Shown here: positions 6,431 through 8,059 of the stretch, piece by piece | Position numbering within the stretch: the stretch's first letter is position 1 | Layout: the number at the start of each line of letters is the position of its first letter | Assembly: GCA_036272735.1 (NCBI GenBank) | Contig: DATAYF010000049.1 | Span: forward strand, 1-8,059 | Source of the DNA: DATAYF01 sp036272735 | GTDB taxonomy: Bacteria > Chloroflexota > Ktedonobacteria > Ktedonobacterales > Ktedonobacteraceae | Reading direction: 5' to 3' | DNA: 8,059 bases | Notes under the pieces: model-generated | What the model was told of the DNA's origin: nothing | Database searches by the model: none | Seen by the model: the letters and a program-made list of their open reading frames with translations, nothing else | Position numbers and translations under genes: made by a program

Positions 6431-6744
6431 GTTGTCCTTTTTCCTCCAGTGATCGCGGCGGAGCGAGACCTTGCGAGCCAGGCCAGATCGTCCCGACCTG
6501 TTTTTCTTCGGAAATTGTTCTTCCGGGTCTTGCAAGTGATCAACAGAAAGGGGGCGATACTTTTCAGCTTCCCAGAAGTACAAGAAGAACACTGTCTATT
6601 CCCCATCATCGGTGATGTGACAGATCAGTCGCATGGGCCACGTCTCTGCATCTTTTCTGATAACTGTCAACAAAATGAGAAATTCGAAAGGCAATAACGC
6701 GCATAATGACGATCGATCGTGCTAAAGTGTTAACAGTTACGTTA
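6431..6744 (-). other. Long 5' leader of the atuA operon
   Basis: From the predicted transcription start near 6744 to the atuA ATG, the mRNA would have about 313 untranslated bases. I recognise no known riboswitch. Possible structure includes a nested hairpin at 6623-6592: outer arms CTGTC/GACAG and inner arms CATCA/TGATG around CCGA. A second is CGGAA/TTCCG in 6526-6508. A frame joined to atuA is open over the last 162 bases but lacks a ribosome binding site. A second, nearer promoter was looked for. A TTGACA at 6670-6665 has no matching -10. Confidence 0.4.
6724..6739. promoter_or_regulatory. Operator 1 of the GntR-type regulator
   Basis: AAAGTGTTAACAGTTA matches the perfect palindrome of operator 2 at 14 of 16 positions. 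It lies just downstream of the predicted operon transcription start (about +5 to +20), where a bound repressor would block elongation or promoter clearance. Confidence 0.6.
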
Positions 6745-6750
6745 CCACCA

Positions 6751-6779
6751 AGTATACAGTGAAAAAGGAATCCAGTCAA
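6751..6779 (-). promoter_or_regulatory. Promoter of the atuA operon
   Basis: On the minus strand TTGACT (6779-6774) and TATACT (6756-6751) are separated by exactly 17 bases, each one mismatch from the sigma70 consensus. Transcription would start near 6744. Operators 1 and 2 flank it on both sides, which supports negative control with possible DNA looping. Confidence 0.7.
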
Positions 6780-6791
6780 GACTTTTTGGCC

Positions 6792-6807
6792 AAAGTGTTA
6801 ACACTTT
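6792..6807. promoter_or_regulatory. Operator 2, perfect 16-bp palindrome
   Basis: AAAGTGTTAACACTTT is a perfect inverted repeat with the GT..AC core common in sites of the FadR branch of GntR regulators. It lies 12 bases upstream of the operon -35 and between the two divergent promoters, so it is probably the highest-affinity site. Confidence 0.65.
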
Positions 6808-6837
6808 TCTAAAAAAGATAAGAAGAAGGCTGACTTC

Positions 6838-6867
6838 TTGACGAGATTGAGCATTTCATCATATGAT
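6838..6867 (+). promoter_or_regulatory. Promoter of the GntR-type regulator gene
   Basis: TTGACG (6838-6843) and TATGAT (6862-6867) are separated by 18 bases. The start would be near 6874, leaving a leader of about 45 bases. Operator 3 covers the end of the -10 and the start point, as expected for autorepression. An inverted repeat AAGAAG-GCTGA-CTTCTT (6823-6839) abuts the -35. Confidence 0.6.
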
Positions 6868-6879
6868 TGTTAACACTTA
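6864..6879. promoter_or_regulatory. Operator 3 over the regulator's own promoter
   Basis: TGATTGTTAACACTTA matches the operator 2 palindrome at 12 of 16 positions, with the right half best conserved. Its centre is 72 bases from operator 2, and operator 2 is 68 bases from operator 1. This near-even spacing suits cooperative or looped binding. Confidence 0.5.
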
Positions 6880-6918
6880 GATGCTTCGGATTGACAGAAA
6901 GAAAAAGGGAGAGCACAC

Positions 6919-7737
6919 ATGGGTGAAGCCCAGAAAAACGCGCCTGTTCCATCAGCCGAAGGAGAGAGGGCTGCCACTCCTGGAGAAAGAGAAGAGACAG
7001 GCATGACGACAAACAGCCAGAGGGAAATCGCGCGCGTATTAGAGAACTCCGATCGGACCAATCTGCGTGTTTCCTCGATCGCACAGTGGATTGGGTGCGC
7101 GATTATCGAGGGCCGTTTGCGTCCGGGGGATGATCTCAATACCGTCGATCTGGCGAGACAATTTCACACGAGCCGCACACCAGTCAAAGAGGCTCTCCTG
7201 CTGCTGGAGAAAGAAGGTCTGGTCACGGTCCCCCCCTACCGGCGTCCTTTTGTCGCACACGTCAGCAGAGAGGAGATCCGCGAGATCTACCAGGTCCGGA
7301 CGCATCTGCTGATGCTCGTTGCAGAGCTTATTGTGGATGGAGCCTCCGACGAGGCCATCGCTTCGCTCAGAGCGTACTTACCCGTGATCCATGACTTGGC
7401 GGCATCTGGCGATATCAATGGGGTGTTCTGGGCGAGCGTGGCTTTTCGCAATCGAGAAGCCGACATTTGTGGGAATCGTCACGTGAAACGTATCCTTGAT
7501 TCTCTGGGATTACGTACGCTCCAGTTACGCCATCTCAGCATGAGTCTTGCGCCCAGCGAAAAACGAGTGCGTGACAGAGAACGGCTGGTCGCTGCATATG
7601 AAGAACGCAATGCGCCTCTGGCGGTAGAGTTGACCCGCTCAATGGTTCTCCGCTCGCTCGCCATTCTCGAACAGTCCGGGTGGGTTGATTCCCAGACAAC
7701 CAGGGATGATCTTCGCCCAGGTTTCGTGGAGCTTTGA
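6919..7737 (+). CDS. GntR-family regulator, FadR/FCD subfamily
   Basis: This 272-residue DNA-binding repressor or activator is transcribed away from the operon it probably controls. After a polar tail of about 48 residues, the winged helix-turn-helix spans about 50-112, with the family signatures GRLRPGDDLN (65-74) and TSRTPVKEALLLLEKEGLV (84-102). The ligand-binding all-helical FCD domain follows (about 118-250), starting at EIREIYQVRTHL. In most FCD proteins a metal site is formed by an Asp and three His. By eye these positions here are S173, R177 (in place of the FH motif: AFRNREADICGN), an Arg near 219-222, and M242, so the site seems lost. GGGAG lies seven bases before the chosen ATG. 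An in-frame ATG at 7003 would trim the tail. Three palindromes in the upstream region are probable operators. The effector is unknown, likely a substrate or intermediate of the operon pathway. Confidence 0.9.
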   Translation: MGEAQKNAPVPSAEGERAATPGEREETGMTTNSQREIARVLENSDRTNLRVSSIAQWIGCAIIEGRLRPGDDLNTVDLARQFHTSRTPVKEALLLLEKEGLVTVPPYRRPFVAHVSREEIREIYQVRTHLLMLVAELIVDGASDEAIASLRAYLPVIHDLAASGDINGVFWASVAFRNREADICGNRHVKRILDSLGLRTLQLRHLSMSLAPSEKRVRDRERLVAAYEERNAPLAVELTRSMVLRSLAILEQSGWVDSQTTRDDLRPGFVEL

Positions 7738-8029
7738 AAACAAAGGGGGTGACCATGGCCCACTTCTATGGAGCATGGAAACTCGGAATGGAACGACCAA
7801 ACTCGAAGAAATATCCTGACCATTTCCCTGGCATGAGATACCTCCAGGTTTGGCAATTCTACAGAATCGGGCAAAGGTCAATGTATCCCATCCTTGGTTA
7901 CTCTGTCAAATTGGGGCAAGGTTACAGGAAACCGTCCAGAAAGCCCCGTCATTCATGCTGGGGATGAATGGGCGCTCCTTATTCGGGGAGGGGAGGAGGC
8001 GATTGTCTGCGTGAGGACGTGCGAAACGC
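7738..8029. other. Region without a convincing gene
   Basis: The only forward frame with a plausible ribosome binding site (GGGGG before the ATG at 7755, 70 codons to 7967) gives a Trp/Tyr- and Arg-rich peptide I do not recognise, so it is not called as a gene. The tract holds an inverted repeat CATTCAT-GCTGGGG-ATGAATG at 7950-7970. It can extend outward through GCC (7943-7945) and GGC (7971-7973) across a small bulge. Such compact hairpins occur at IS200/IS605 ends, but I see no transposase here. A 5-bp repeat, CTTTG-AAAA-CAAAG, overlaps the regulator stop codon and has no T-run. Confidence 0.4.
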
Positions 8030-8058
8030 TTGACAGGGACAACGGTCCCTGTTAGAAT
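8030..8058 (+). promoter_or_regulatory. Strong promoter with operator-like palindrome
   Basis: TTGACA (8030-8035) matches the -35 consensus fully. After exactly 17 bases TAGAAT (8053-8058) follows as a -10, one base off consensus. The spacer and the last three bases of the -35 form a perfect inverted repeat, ACAGGGAC-AACG-GTCCCTGT (8033-8052). As DNA this looks like a dimeric repressor site occluding the promoter. As single strand it would be a stable 8-bp hairpin. The controlled gene would lie beyond the window. Confidence 0.6.
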
Positions 8059-8059
8059 T

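Noticed and set aside
6431..6592. N-terminal extension of the AtuA frame by 54 residues
   Set aside because: The extension is polar and unlike the family. It has no ribosome binding site, while the internal ATG at 6430 has one and matches the usual AtuA start.
7755..7967. 70-codon frame after the GntR-type gene with a G-rich ribosome-site-like stretch
   Set aside because: The composition is odd, no family is recognised and the frame runs into the hairpin at 7950-7970. The evidence is not enough to call a gene.
1..8059. CRISPR arrays, tRNA or rRNA genes
   Set aside because: Reading both strands, I saw no regularly spaced direct repeats and no tRNA- or rRNA-like sequence.

Overview
This is a bacterial chromosome or large-replicon segment with moderate-to-high GC, sigma70-like promoters and clear Shine-Dalgarno sites. 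It holds one metabolic locus flanked by mobile DNA. The mix of IS630 and IS607/TnpB sequences beside catabolic genes recalls the transposon-rich Ktedonobacteria (Chloroflexota). That placement is an impression from memory and should be treated as weak.

Left part (1-2311): a truncated IS630-type transposase start (21-272) is followed by about 170 bases of unassigned DNA. Next comes an apparently complete IS607-family element on the minus strand. It encodes a serine-recombinase transposase, TnpA (1674-2252), and an RNA-guided nuclease, TnpB (539-1681), with all catalytic residues and the zinc ribbon present. A structured right end (about 437-541) probably belongs to the TnpB guide RNA (omega/reRNA).

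Middle part (2329-6430): four genes run leftward as one probable operon. In transcription order they are an AtuA/DUF1446 protein, a small DUF4387 protein, an MFS metabolite transporter, and a COG4705-type membrane protein. The last carries a four-fold internal repeat with exactly conserved spacing. The DUF1446-DUF4387 pair is a recurrent pair of unknown chemistry, and the transporter probably imports its substrate. The IS607 element sits just behind the last gene, in the same orientation.

Right part (6431-7737): a control region separates the operon from a divergent GntR/FCD-family regulator. It holds a strong promoter for each direction and three copies of a palindrome centred on GTTAAC. One copy is a perfect 16-bp palindrome. 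The regulator most likely represses both itself and the operon and responds to a pathway metabolite. Its FCD domain appears to have lost the usual metal ligands. The operon mRNA would carry a leader of about 313 nt.

Right edge (7738-8059): there is no convincing gene. The tract contains a 7-bp-stem hairpin and, at the very end, a near-ideal promoter whose 17-bp spacer is filled by a perfect 8+8 inverted repeat. The gene it would drive lies outside the window.
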